Assembly: GCA_013694635.1 (NCBI GenBank)
Contig: JACDCA010000183.1
Span: 1-8,647, forward strand
Length of the DNA stretch: 8,647 nt
Reading direction: 5' to 3'
DNA from: Acidobacteriota bacterium
Lineage (GTDB): Bacteria; Acidobacteriota; Vicinamibacteria; Vicinamibacterales; 2-12-FULL-66-21
Position 1 is the stretch's first letter; each line of letters starts with the position of its first letter. Below, piece by piece: positions 1-5,973 of the stretch. The notes beneath the pieces are model-generated. The model saw nothing but the letters and a program-made list of their open reading frames with translations, was not told the origin of the DNA and ran no database searches. The position numbers and the translations under genes are program-made.

Positions 1-1052
1 CCGGCTTCGAGGCCTCCCGCGGCGCCGAGGAGGTGGCCGGTCATCGACTTGGTCGACGAAATCGCCAGCTTGTAAGCATGCTCGCCGAACAGCCGCTTGA
101 TCGCGAGCGTCTCGAGCTTGTCGTTGAACGGCGTGGAGGTGCCGTGCGCGTTCACGTAATCGACCTGCTCCGGCTCGATGCCGGCACTGCGCAGCGCCAT
201 CTGCATCACGCGCATGCCACCGTCACCATCCTCTGACGGCGCGGTGATGTGGTACGCGTCGGCGGTCATTCCGTAGCCGACGAGCTCCGCGTAGATCGGC
301 GCGCCGCGCCGCCGCGCGAACTCCAGCTCCTCGAGAATGATCACGCCCGAGCCCTCACCCATGATGAAGCCGTCGCGGTCCATGTCGAACGGACGGCTGG
401 CGCGCTCGGGATCGTCGTTGCGCGTCGACAGCGCGCGCATCGCCGCGAATCCCCCGACACCCATCGGCGTGATCGCCGCTTCGGAGCCGCCGGCGATCAT
501 GACGTCCGCGTCGTCGCGCTTGATGATCTCGAAAGCATCCCCGATGGCATGGGCGGAGGCGGAGCACGCCGTACAGGTCGCGGAGTTGGGGCCTTTGGCA
601 CCGAGGCGGATCGACACCTGCCCTGCCGCAAGGTTGATGATCGACGCCGGAATGAAGAACGGAGAGATGCGGCGCGGGCCCCCTTCGAGAAATGCCTTGT
701 GCTCGCGCTCGATGGTCCCGAATCCGCCGATGCCCGACGCGATGAAGACGCCCACGCGCGTCGCCATCTCCGGTGGGATCTTCAGCTTCGCATCGTCCAT
801 CGCGAACTGCGAGGCGGCGATGGCGAGCTGGATGAAGACGTCCATCTTCTTGACGTCTTTCTTGTCGATGAACCGGAGCGGGTCGAAGTCTTTCACCTGG
901 CCCGCGATGCGCGCCGAAAACTGCGACGCGTCGAAATGCGTGATCGGGCCGATGCCACTCTGCCCGGCGCACAACGCTGCCCAGTTCGCCTCGGTGCCGA
1001 TGCCGAGCGGCGACACCATGCCGACGCCCGTCACGACGACTCGCCTGGTCAA
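1..1052 (-). CDS. fabF: 3-oxoacyl-[ACP] synthase II (KAS II), 3' end cut by the window edge
   Basis: This enzyme condenses malonyl-ACP with a growing acyl-ACP in the cytoplasmic type II fatty-acid cycle. About 350 residues are visible; family members are usually about 410, so roughly the last 60 lie outside the window. The thiolase-fold triad is intact and has the same numbering as E. coli FabF: nucleophile Cys163 in TACSASAHA, His303 in NAHGTSTP and His340 in KSMTGHLLGAAGG. The start is a TTG at 1052, giving the family N-terminus TRRVVVTG. A GGAGG at 1057-1061 lies only 4 nt upstream, and no ATG fits better. The gene follows acpP after a 39-bp gap containing a GC-rich hairpin. The paralogue FabB is less likely given the cluster position and the numbering match. 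Confidence 0.96.
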   Translation of the reverse strand, partial: MTRRVVVTGVGMVSPLGIGTEANWAALCAGQSGIGPITHFDASQFSARIAGQVKDFDPLRFIDKKDVKKMDVFIQLAIAASQFAMDDAKLKIPPEMATRVGVFIASGIGGFGTIEREHKAFLEGGPRRISPFFIPASIINLAAGQVSIRLGAKGPNSATCTACSASAHAIGDAFEIIKRDDADVMIAGGSEAAITPMGVGGFAAMRALSTRNDDPERASRPFDMDRDGFIMGEGSGVIILEELEFARRRGAPIYAELVGYGMTADAYHITAPSEDGDGGMRVMQMALRSAGIEPEQVDYVNAHGTSTPFNDKLETLAIKRLFGEHAYKLAISSTKSMTGHLLGAAGGLEA

Positions 1053-1069
1053 GAAACCTCCGCAGAAAC

Positions 1070-1091
1070 CCGGGACCGTAAAAGGTCCCGG
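1070..1091 (-). other. GC-rich hairpin between acpP and fabF
   Basis: CCGGGACC at 1070-1077 is perfectly complementary to GGTCCCGG at 1084-1091, with a 6-nt loop. In the mRNA it starts directly after the acpP stop codon and ends 8 nt before the fabF GGAGG. The downstream side reads GTTTCTG, a poor U-tract, so it is probably not a full terminator for the operon. It could stabilise the acpP end of the message, attenuate fabF, or act as the stimulator of a frameshift site. The stem is certain from sequence; the function is inference. Confidence 0.75.
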
Positions 1092-1331
1092 CTACTTCTT
1101 TTTTGAGTGCGACTCGATGTACTCGATGGCTTCCTTCACGCGCGTGATCTTCTCCGCGTCGTCGTCGGGGATCTCGATCCCGAACTCCTCTTCGAACGCC
1201 ATGACCAGTTCCACCGTGTCGAGCGAGTCGGCCCCGAGGTCGTCCACGAACGACGCGTCCGGCGTCACTTCTTCTTCATCCACTCCGAGCTGCTCGACGA
1301 TGATGCTCTTTACCTTGTCCGCGACGGCCAT
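1092..1331 (-). CDS. acpP: acyl carrier protein
   Basis: AcpP carries acyl intermediates as thioesters on a 4'-phosphopantetheine arm and is the shared substrate of FabD, FabF and FabG in this cluster. The 79-residue product has the usual length, is strongly acidic, and contains the attachment motif LGADSLDTVELVM with the modified Ser at residue 36. The helix II-III region (FEEEFGIEIPDDDAEKI) is canonical. The C-terminus is unusual in ending SHSKKK, a basic tail on an acidic protein. The ATG start is preceded by AGGAGGG at 1336-1342, the strongest ribosome site in the window, fitting the high abundance expected of ACP. It follows fabG by 9 bp. Confidence 0.98.
   Translation of the reverse strand: MAVADKVKSIIVEQLGVDEEEVTPDASFVDDLGADSLDTVELVMAFEEEFGIEIPDDDAEKITRVKEAIEYIESHSKKK
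1098..1104 (-). other. possible slippery heptamer A-AAA-AAG at the acpP 3' end
   Basis: In the acpP frame the codons are TCA AAA AAG AAG TAG, so the heptamer A AAA AAG is in the phase used by the E. coli dnaX -1 frameshift site. The hairpin at 1070-1091 starts 6 nt after it. The -1 frame stays open well into fabF, but open shadow frames are common at this GC content. The motif and spacing are seen directly. That frameshifting occurs is speculation, because three Lys codons alone could produce the heptamer. Confidence 0.3.
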
Positions 1332-1335
1332 TCAG

Positions 1336-1342
1336 CCCTCCT
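1336..1342 (-). promoter_or_regulatory. strong ribosome binding site of acpP, overlapping the fabG stop
   Basis: AGGAGGG lies 4 nt upstream of the acpP ATG. Its first two bases are the last two of the fabG TAG stop codon, so ribosomes ending fabG stop on the acpP initiation site. This supports coupled and strong acpP translation. Confidence 0.8.
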
Positions 1343-2081
1343 ACATGTACATTCCGCCATTGACGGCCAGGACCTGTCCCGTAATATACGACGCCTCGTC
1401 TGACGCGAGGAAGCACACGGCCGAGGCGATGTCGTCCGGCGTGCCGAGCCGTTTGAGCGGAATCCTGGCCGCCCAGTCCCCGTGCGCGCCCTCGGTGAGA
1501 GCGCGCGTCATATCCGTATCGATCAAACCGGGCGCCACCACGTTCACCGTGATGCCGCGCGACGCCACTTCGAGCGCGACCGACTTCGCAAAGCCGATCA
1601 ACCCGGCCTTGGAGGCAGCGTAGTTCGCCTGCCCGGCGTTGCCGCTCTGCCCCACCACCGAACTGATGCAGATGATGCGGCCCTGTCGCGCCTTCAGCAT
1701 CGGCTTCAATGCCGCCTGCGTCAGCGCGAACGCCGCCGTCAGGTTGGTCCCGAGCACCGCGTCCCAGTCGTCACGCTTCATGCGGAGCAGCAACTGGTCT
1801 TTCGTGATGCCCGCGTTGTTGACGAGGACATCGAGGCGCCCGTGCTTCGCTACCACCGCCGCAATCGCCGCTTCGGCGGCCCCCGATTCCGTGACGTCCA
1901 GCGCCACCGCCTCGGCCTTGCCGCCCGCCGCCGTGATCTCGTCCGCCGTGGGGCGCGCGTTCTCCCCCCGTGCGGCCGCGACAACCTGCGCACCACGTGC
2001 GGCCAGCTTCGCCGCGATGGCCTTCCCGATCCCGCGCGACGCGCCGGTGACGAGCGCCACGCGGCCTGTCAGATCAATCAT
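1341..2081 (-). CDS. fabG: 3-oxoacyl-[ACP] reductase
   Basis: FabG is the NADPH-dependent reductase that turns 3-oxoacyl-ACP into 3-hydroxyacyl-ACP. The 246-residue product is a full-length classical short-chain dehydrogenase. The Rossmann motif TGASRGIG is at 12-19, NNAG at 88-91, and the catalytic set is Asn113, Ser141, Tyr154 and Lys158 (YAASK). The C-terminus SYITGQVLAVNGGMYM is typical of FabG. The ATG at 2081 gives MIDLTGRVALVTG. Its only Shine-Dalgarno-like sequence, GGAAG at 2091-2095 (9 nt spacing), is supplied by the AGCT heptad repeat in the fabD-fabG gap. The position between fabD and acpP makes FabG much more likely than another SDR enzyme. Confidence 0.97.
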   Translation of the reverse strand: MIDLTGRVALVTGASRGIGKAIAAKLAARGAQVVAAARGENARPTADEITAAGGKAEAVALDVTESGAAEAAIAAVVAKHGRLDVLVNNAGITKDQLLLRMKRDDWDAVLGTNLTAAFALTQAALKPMLKARQGRIICISSVVGQSGNAGQANYAASKAGLIGFAKSVALEVASRGITVNVVAPGLIDTDMTRALTEGAHGDWAARIPLKRLGTPDDIASAVCFLASDEASYITGQVLAVNGGMYM

Positions 2082-2088
2082 ATGTCGA

Positions 2089-2123
2089 AGCTTCCAGCTC
2101 TCAGCTTTCAGCTCTCAGCTGCG
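2089..2123. repeat. AGCT heptad tandem array (5 units) across the fabD stop codon
   Basis: Five AGCT tetramers recur at exactly 7-nt spacing on the plus strand. The units are AGCTTCC, AGCTCTC, AGCTTTC, AGCTCTC and AGCTGCG. The array covers the end of fabD, including its TGA and the codons for LRAES, plus part of the 19-bp gap to fabG, and it supplies the GGAAG before fabG. Because AGCT is self-complementary, units can pair with each other in the RNA. The array is seen directly; its family and function are unknown to me. Confidence 0.85.
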
Positions 2124-3042
2124 AAAGCGCCGAGGAAAAAGTCGTGGGGTCCTCCACACTGACCACTTTCACGCCACGATCGATCTTCTTGATCAGTCCT
2201 GCAAGGACGGCTCCGGGGCCGAGCTCGACGAATGTCCTGGCGCCATCCGCGATCAGACGACGCACGACGTCTTCCCACCGCACCGGGGACGACACCTGCC
2301 GCACGAGTGCCTCGATCGCGCCGGCCGCATCCAGCTTCGGTTCGGCGTCCACGTTAGCGACGACGGGGATTCGGGGATTGCTGGCGGAGAGCGCGCGGAG
2401 CTCCGGGGCAAGCCGCTCCTCCGCGGGCTTCATCAGCGCGCAGTGGAATGGGGCGCTGACAGCCAGGGGGATGACGCGTTTCGCGCCAAGCGCCTTTGCA
2501 CGCTCGCCGGCAAGCGCCACCGCCGCCGCGTGCCCGGCAATCACCACTTGTCCAGGTGCGTTCAGGTTCGCGGGGGAAACCACCTGGCCGGATGCCGCCG
2601 CCGCTTCCTCACAGGCGCGTCCGACGTCCGCCGCGTCAAGGCCGAGAATGGCGGCCATCGCCCCTTCGCCTACCGGAACTGCTTCCTGCATGTAGCGCCC
2701 TCTGCGGCGCACCGTCCGAAGGGCATCCGCGAAGGATAACGTACCGGCCGCGACGTGCGCGGAGTACTCCCCGAGACTGTGCCCCGCCGCGAAGCGCGCC
2801 CGAACGCCTTCCGATTCCACGAGACGATGCACGGCGACGCTGACGGCAAGAATCGCGGGCTGCGTGTTCTCCGTAAGCAGCAACCGCTCCTCGGGGCCCT
2901 CGAAACAGAGCGTGCTCAGCGCCTCTCCGAGCGCTTCATCGGCTTCGGCAAGAGTTTGGCGGCAGATCGGAAAGTCGTCCGCGAGCGACTTCCCCATCCC
3001 GACCTTCTGCGCCCCCTGCCCCGGAAACACGAACGCGATCAT
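2101..3042 (-). CDS. fabD: malonyl-CoA:ACP transacylase
   Basis: FabD moves the malonyl group from CoA to AcpP, supplying the extender unit for chain elongation. The product is 313 residues (E. coli about 309). The oxyanion-hole motif GQGAQ is at 8-12, QPA at 61-63 and nucleophile Ser89 in GHSLGEYSA. Arg114 in RRRGRYMQ, His200 in APFH and Gln249 in RQVSSPVRW match the family's active-site residues. The ATG at 3042 overlaps the plsX stop as ATGA, with GGAG at 3051-3054 8 nt upstream. The frame stays open about 177 codons further upstream inside plsX, but that stretch is a shadow. The last residues (LRAES) are encoded by the AGCT heptads, so the tail looks repeat-derived. Confidence 0.97.
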   Translation of the reverse strand: MIAFVFPGQGAQKVGMGKSLADDFPICRQTLAEADEALGEALSTLCFEGPEERLLLTENTQPAILAVSVAVHRLVESEGVRARFAAGHSLGEYSAHVAAGTLSFADALRTVRRRGRYMQEAVPVGEGAMAAILGLDAADVGRACEEAAAASGQVVSPANLNAPGQVVIAGHAAAVALAGERAKALGAKRVIPLAVSAPFHCALMKPAEERLAPELRALSASNPRIPVVANVDAEPKLDAAGAIEALVRQVSSPVRWEDVVRRLIADGARTFVELGPGAVLAGLIKKIDRGVKVVSVEDPTTFSSALSQLRAES

Positions 3043-4013
3043 ACGAGCTGCTCCAGGAGGCCCTGATTCACCGCGCGCGCCGCCATCGTCACGGCATTGC
3101 GCACCGCCTTCGCGGAGGAGCGCCCGTGCCCGACGATGCAGATGCCGTTGACGCCGAGGAGCGGCGCCCCGCCGTACTCCGAATAGTCGAGACGCTTGCG
3201 GAACCTGCGGAAGGCCTGCGCGGAAAGGAGGTATCCGATCTGGGAGCCGAAGGTGGACTGCAACTCGGCGTGGAGGAGCGCCTCGACGGTCTCGACGAGC
3301 CCTTCGCTGATCTTGAGCGTGACGTTGCCGGTGAAACCGTCGCAGACGATGACGTCGGTCTCGCCGGCGTAGACGTCCCGCCCCTCGACATTCCCGACGA
3401 AATTGATCGCGGCCGCTTTCAAGAGCTGGTGCGCCTCGCGCGTCAGCTCGTTCCCCTTGCCTTCCTCTTCGCCAACCGAGAGTAGTCCGATTCGCGGACT
3501 GGAATGCCCGAACGCCAGGCGCGAATACGCCGCGCCCATGATCGCGAACTGCACGAGATGCTGAGGGCGGCATTCGACCGTGGCGCCTGAGTCGAGCAGC
3601 ACCGCGGGTTTCTGACGCGTCGGGATGATGGTGGCCAGCGCCGGACGATCGATGCCGGGGAGCCGTCCAAATGTGGAGACTGCGGCCATCACCGATGCAC
3701 CGGTATGACCGGCGGAAAAAAGCGCCGCCGCCTGTCCGTCGCGCACGGCTTCGGCGGCCACTCGGATCGACGCGCGGGGCTTCCGCCGCAGCGCGGCTGA
3801 TGCCTGCTCCACCATGTCGATGCGCTCGGGCGTGTGGATGATGTGGATGTCCAGACCGCGTGCGGCGGGGTGGCGCGACAGCTCGCGCTCGATCAGGGCC
3901 CTGTCGCCGGCCAGCAGGAGGCCTATCTGGAGGTGCCGGGCGGCCACGAGCGACCCGTCCACGATGGTTCCAGGGCCGTCGTCGCCCCCCATGGCGTCAA
4001 TGGCTATGCGCAA
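3039..4013 (-). CDS. plsX: phosphate acyltransferase PlsX
   Basis: PlsX converts acyl-ACP and phosphate to acyl-phosphate, the donor used by PlsY to begin phospholipid synthesis. It is a peripheral membrane enzyme. The 324-residue product shows the family landmarks: IAIDAMGGDDGP at 3-14, SAGHTGA at 100-106, DSGATVEC at 141-148, GNVEGRD at 207-213, CDGFTGN at 224-230 and YGGAPLLGV at 280-288. The start is TTG at 4013, chosen because it gives the family N-terminus MRIAIDAMGG; no ATG lies upstream in frame. No clear Shine-Dalgarno is visible, and a long inverted repeat ends 6 nt before the start. It overlaps fabD by 4 nt, where fabH often sits in other bacteria. Confidence 0.96.
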   Translation of the reverse strand: MRIAIDAMGGDDGPGTIVDGSLVAARHLQIGLLLAGDRALIERELSRHPAARGLDIHIIHTPERIDMVEQASAALRRKPRASIRVAAEAVRDGQAAALFSAGHTGASVMAAVSTFGRLPGIDRPALATIIPTRQKPAVLLDSGATVECRPQHLVQFAIMGAAYSRLAFGHSSPRIGLLSVGEEEGKGNELTREAHQLLKAAAINFVGNVEGRDVYAGETDVIVCDGFTGNVTLKISEGLVETVEALLHAELQSTFGSQIGYLLSAQAFRRFRKRLDYSEYGGAPLLGVNGICIVGHGRSSAKAVRNAVTMAARAVNQGLLEQLV

Positions 4014-4019
4014 TTCGTA

Positions 4020-4087
4020 AAGCTGCCAGCTACCAGCTACCAGCCCAGGAGGTCCAGAGAACGCTGGAAGCTGGAAGCTGGAAGCTT
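4020..4087. repeat. inverted AGCT heptad array between rpmF and plsX
   Basis: The left arm (4020-4044) carries units AGCTGCC, AGCTACC, AGCTACC. The right arm (4063-4087) carries three GCTGGAA units, that is AGCTTCC on the other strand. The 25-nt arms pair at 22 positions. The three mismatches (4025/4082, 4032/4075, 4039/4068) are exactly 7 nt apart, once per repeat unit. The loop is 18 nt. In the mRNA the hairpin begins inside the rpmF TAA stop and ends 6 nt before the plsX TTG. No U-tract follows, so it is not a standard terminator. A role in mRNA processing or in restraining plsX translation is inference. Confidence 0.9.
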
Positions 4088-4268
4088 ATGTCTCTTCTAC
4101 CGCTTTAACCTGGCGGCCCTTGTAGTAGCCGCAGTTGGAGCAGACCTGGTGCGGGACCTTGGCTTCCTGGCACTGCGGACAGACACCCACGGGCACCGGA
4201 TGCAGCGCATCATGCGTGCGGCGTTTGGAGGTGCGGCTCTTGGAATGCCGCCGTTTCGGATTAGGCAC
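4086..4268 (-). CDS. rpmF: 50S ribosomal protein L32
   Basis: L32 (bL32) is a small protein of the large ribosomal subunit. The 60-residue product has the conserved basic start PNPKRRHSKSRTSKRRTHDAL and four cysteines in two CxxC pairs (C30-C33 and C43-C46), the zinc-binding form. The ORF begins with GTG at 4268, which gives the expected N-terminus. GGGAG at 4278-4282, inside the end of yceD, lies 9 nt upstream, and yceD stops only 3 nt before the start. The yceD-rpmF-plsX order is widely conserved and ties ribosome production to lipid synthesis. The TAA stop is at the base of the heptad hairpin. Confidence 0.97.
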   Translation of the reverse strand: MPNPKRRHSKSRTSKRRTHDALHPVPVGVCPQCQEAKVPHQVCSNCGYYKGRQVKAVEET

Positions 4269-4271
4269 TGC

Positions 4272-4802
4272 TTACGTCTCCCTGGATTTCACTATGCTCT
4301 TGAGGACGGCGAGCCTGGGATCTTCCCATTTCGGCGCGCAGCCGCACTCGGTCCGGTTCAAATTCGCTCCGCACACCGCGCAGAGTCCGCGGCAGCCGTC
4401 CGCGCACAGCGGCTTCATCGGCAGCGCCAGCTGAAACTGCTCGCGAACGAGGTCGATGACGTCCAGCGATCCCTCGCGATAGAAGGCGGTCGTCAAGTCG
4501 TCTTCGGCAATCTCGCGTTCCCCGACGCCATCGTTCTCGATCGCCGGCACGTAGCGCAGCTCGAACGCCGCGTTTACGGCCACCTGGAAGTCGTCCAGGC
4601 ATCGTCCGCATTCGAGCTGGAGCGTCGCCGTGACCCGGCCCGTGACGCGGAAGGCCTCGCCCCCGGCCTTCTCGACGTCCATCGAGACGTCGACCGGCCC
4701 GGCGACCCTGTAATCGTCGTCGGGCGGATCAAACGCCGCAGGCTCGAATTGCGGGTCGAAGTGCTCGCGCTGCCCGCGCAGCCTGTTCAGGTCGAGAAGC
4801 AT
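4272..4802 (-). CDS. yceD: YceD/DUF177 family protein
   Basis: This protein belongs to the DUF177 (YceD) family, which almost always sits just upstream of rpmF; a role in 23S rRNA or large-subunit metabolism has been proposed. The 176-residue product has a variable N-terminal half, a CGRC pair at 65-68, and the diagnostic C-terminal motif CRGLCAVCGANLN at 137-149 followed by C153, C155 and DPRLAVLKSI at 161-170. The eight cysteines suggest metal binding (inference). The ATG at 4802 is the likely start. A GAGG sits only 1 nt before it, too close for an ideal ribosome site, so initiation may be weak or the start imprecise. It appears to be the first gene of the lipid operon. Confidence 0.92.
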   Translation of the reverse strand: MLLDLNRLRGQREHFDPQFEPAAFDPPDDDYRVAGPVDVSMDVEKAGGEAFRVTGRVTATLQLECGRCLDDFQVAVNAAFELRYVPAIENDGVGEREIAEDDLTTAFYREGSLDVIDLVREQFQLALPMKPLCADGCRGLCAVCGANLNRTECGCAPKWEDPRLAVLKSIVKSRET

Positions 4803-4811
4803 GCCTCAAGG

Positions 4812-4828
4812 ACGGCCACCACGGCCGT
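4812..4828 (-). other. small hairpin in the predicted yceD leader
   Basis: ACGGCC at 4812-4817 and GGCCGT at 4823-4828 form a perfect 6-bp stem with a 5-nt loop. In the transcript it lies between the predicted start site and the yceD GAGG, ending 9 nt before the ATG. It could limit ribosome access, but a 6-bp stem at this GC content may be chance. Confidence 0.4.
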
Positions 4829-4841
4829 GCAGGAACCCGTC

Positions 4842-4847
4842 ATTATA
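4842..4847 (-). promoter_or_regulatory. candidate -10 box of the yceD-rpmF-plsX-fab operon promoter
   Basis: A perfect sigma-70-type TATAAT is read on the minus strand in the 104-bp gap between dgt and yceD, giving a predicted leader of roughly 30-35 nt. A/T runs are rare here, so a perfect hexamer at the head of an operon is meaningful. The -35 position 17 nt upstream (4865-4870, GCCCGA) does not match consensus, and there is no extended -10 TG. I see no clear terminator for dgt in this gap, so read-through is possible. Confidence 0.6.
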
Positions 4848-4906
4848 CCTTGAGAATCGGCTCTTCGGGCTACCGGCGCATCGGCCCATCGTGCCCCCGC
4901 CGGCGA

Positions 4907-5953
4907 CTACTCGTGCCGAATCGAGACCCAGGGCTTGGGTACGAACAGCTGCTCGAAGAGATTCACGGCGAAGCGGTCGGTCATCCCGGCGAGGAAGTCG
5001 CGCGTGGCGGCGTCGAGCCCTTCTGATTCGATCGTGCGCGGGTCGAGGAAGGCGGCGGGCTGCTCACGGATTTTTTCCCAGAGGCCGCCCAGGATGCCGC
5101 CGGCCTTCTTGAACTCGGCGGTCGCCACCTCATTCTCATAAACCGCTTCGAACAGGAAGCTGCGGAGGCCGACGGTGGCATCCAGAATCGGTCCGCTCAT
5201 CCGGATCTCGGTCATGCCACCGTCGAGGGTCTGGTGCACCACGTCAGTGACCATCCGACCGATCCGTTCGGACGACGTCTTGCCGAGGACCGTCACGCGC
5301 TCCTTCGGCAGGTCTTCGTCCTTCAACAAACCCGCTCGCACGGCATCATCGATGTCGTGATTGACATAGGCGATGATGTCGGCAACGCGTGCGATCTGCC
5401 CCTCGATCGTGCTGGCGCGGTGCTCCTTGTCGGCGCCGACCGGCATGCCGCTCTTTCCCTTGGAGTGGCGCGCGATACCGTCGCGCACCTCCCACGTGAG
5501 GTTCAACCCGGCGCCGTCCTTCTCGAGGACGTCCACGATTCGAAGGCTCTGCTCGTAATGATTGAAGCCGCCCGGGATGAGGTCGTTGAGAACGCGCTCG
5601 CCCGAGTGCCCGAACGGTGTGTGGCCGAGGTCGTGCCCGAGGGCAATGGCTTCGGTGAGCTCCTCGTTGAGCCGCAGCACCTTCGCGATGCTGCGGGCGA
5701 TCTGCGACACCTCCAGCGTATGCGTCAGGCGCGTGCGGTAATGATCGCCGGTTGGCGCGAAGAAGACCTGCGTCTTGTGCTTCAGCCGGCGAAAGGCCTT
5801 GCAGTGAATGATGCGGTCGCGGTCACGCTGGAACGCGGGCCGGATCAGGTCCTCGCTCTCCGGACGGAGGCGTCCTTGCGTGTCGCCGCTCTTCGCGGCC
5901 TGCGGCGCGAGGATCTCGCGCTCGCGCTGTTCCAGTTGTTCCCGTATCGTCAT
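4907..5953 (-). CDS. dgt: deoxyguanosinetriphosphate triphosphohydrolase-like protein (HD domain)
   Basis: Members of this family hydrolyse dGTP or other dNTPs to the nucleoside and triphosphate, affecting dNTP pools. The 348-residue product fits the shorter type 2 dGTPase-like group. The HD metal ligands are visible: His78 in RLTHTLEV, His107-Asp108 in GHDLGHTPFGH and a downstream Asp192 in VADIIAYVNHD. The N-terminal segment with DRDRIIHCKAFRRLKHKTQVF (43-63) is also conserved. The ATG at 5953 gives MTIREQLEQRE, a typical family start, although no Shine-Dalgarno is seen and the frame stays open upstream. A palindrome-rich 56-bp gap separates it from deoB. Substrate specificity cannot be read from sequence; several family members act on more than dGTP. 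Confidence 0.92.
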   Translation of the reverse strand: MTIREQLEQREREILAPQAAKSGDTQGRLRPESEDLIRPAFQRDRDRIIHCKAFRRLKHKTQVFFAPTGDHYRTRLTHTLEVSQIARSIAKVLRLNEELTEAIALGHDLGHTPFGHSGERVLNDLIPGGFNHYEQSLRIVDVLEKDGAGLNLTWEVRDGIARHSKGKSGMPVGADKEHRASTIEGQIARVADIIAYVNHDIDDAVRAGLLKDEDLPKERVTVLGKTSSERIGRMVTDVVHQTLDGGMTEIRMSGPILDATVGLRSFLFEAVYENEVATAEFKKAGGILGGLWEKIREQPAAFLDPRTIESEGLDAATRDFLAGMTDRFAVNLFEQLFVPKPWVSIRHE

Positions 5954-5973
5954 ATTCGCAAGCGCCGTGTTGC

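Noticed and set aside
355..972. Minus-strand open frame of 205 codons inside fabF
   Set aside because: It is an arginine-rich alternative frame of fabF. It is also the -1 continuation of acpP, but openness at this GC content is not evidence of coding.
337..1623. Plus-strand open frame of 428 codons opposite fabF, acpP and fabG
   Set aside because: It crosses three well-supported minus-strand genes and their gaps, has a low-complexity Ser/Pro/Ala composition and no recognisable motif. It is a shadow frame of GC-rich coding DNA.
1639..2739. Plus-strand open frame of 366 codons opposite fabG and fabD
   Set aside because: It is antisense to two intact enzymes, passes through the AGCT heptads and has no family resemblance; a shadow frame.
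3043..3573. N-terminal extension of FabD by about 177 codons inside plsX
   Set aside because: FabD starts at the canonical MIAFVFPGQGAQ with an ATGA overlap and a GGAG 8 nt upstream. The extension is arginine-rich shadow sequence of plsX.
4020..4087. CRISPR-like or attachment-site reading of the AGCT repeats
   Set aside because: Units are 7 nt with no spacers, no cas genes or integrase are present, and the array sits inside a conserved operon.
3834..4853. Plus-strand open frame of 339 codons opposite plsX, rpmF and yceD
   Set aside because: It reads through an inverted repeat, three conserved genes and the predicted promoter, with no coherent domain.
4848..4906. Intrinsic terminator after dgt
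   Set aside because: A CCGGCG/CGCCGG pairing is possible, but the loop is about 19 nt and there is no U-tract; support is too weak.
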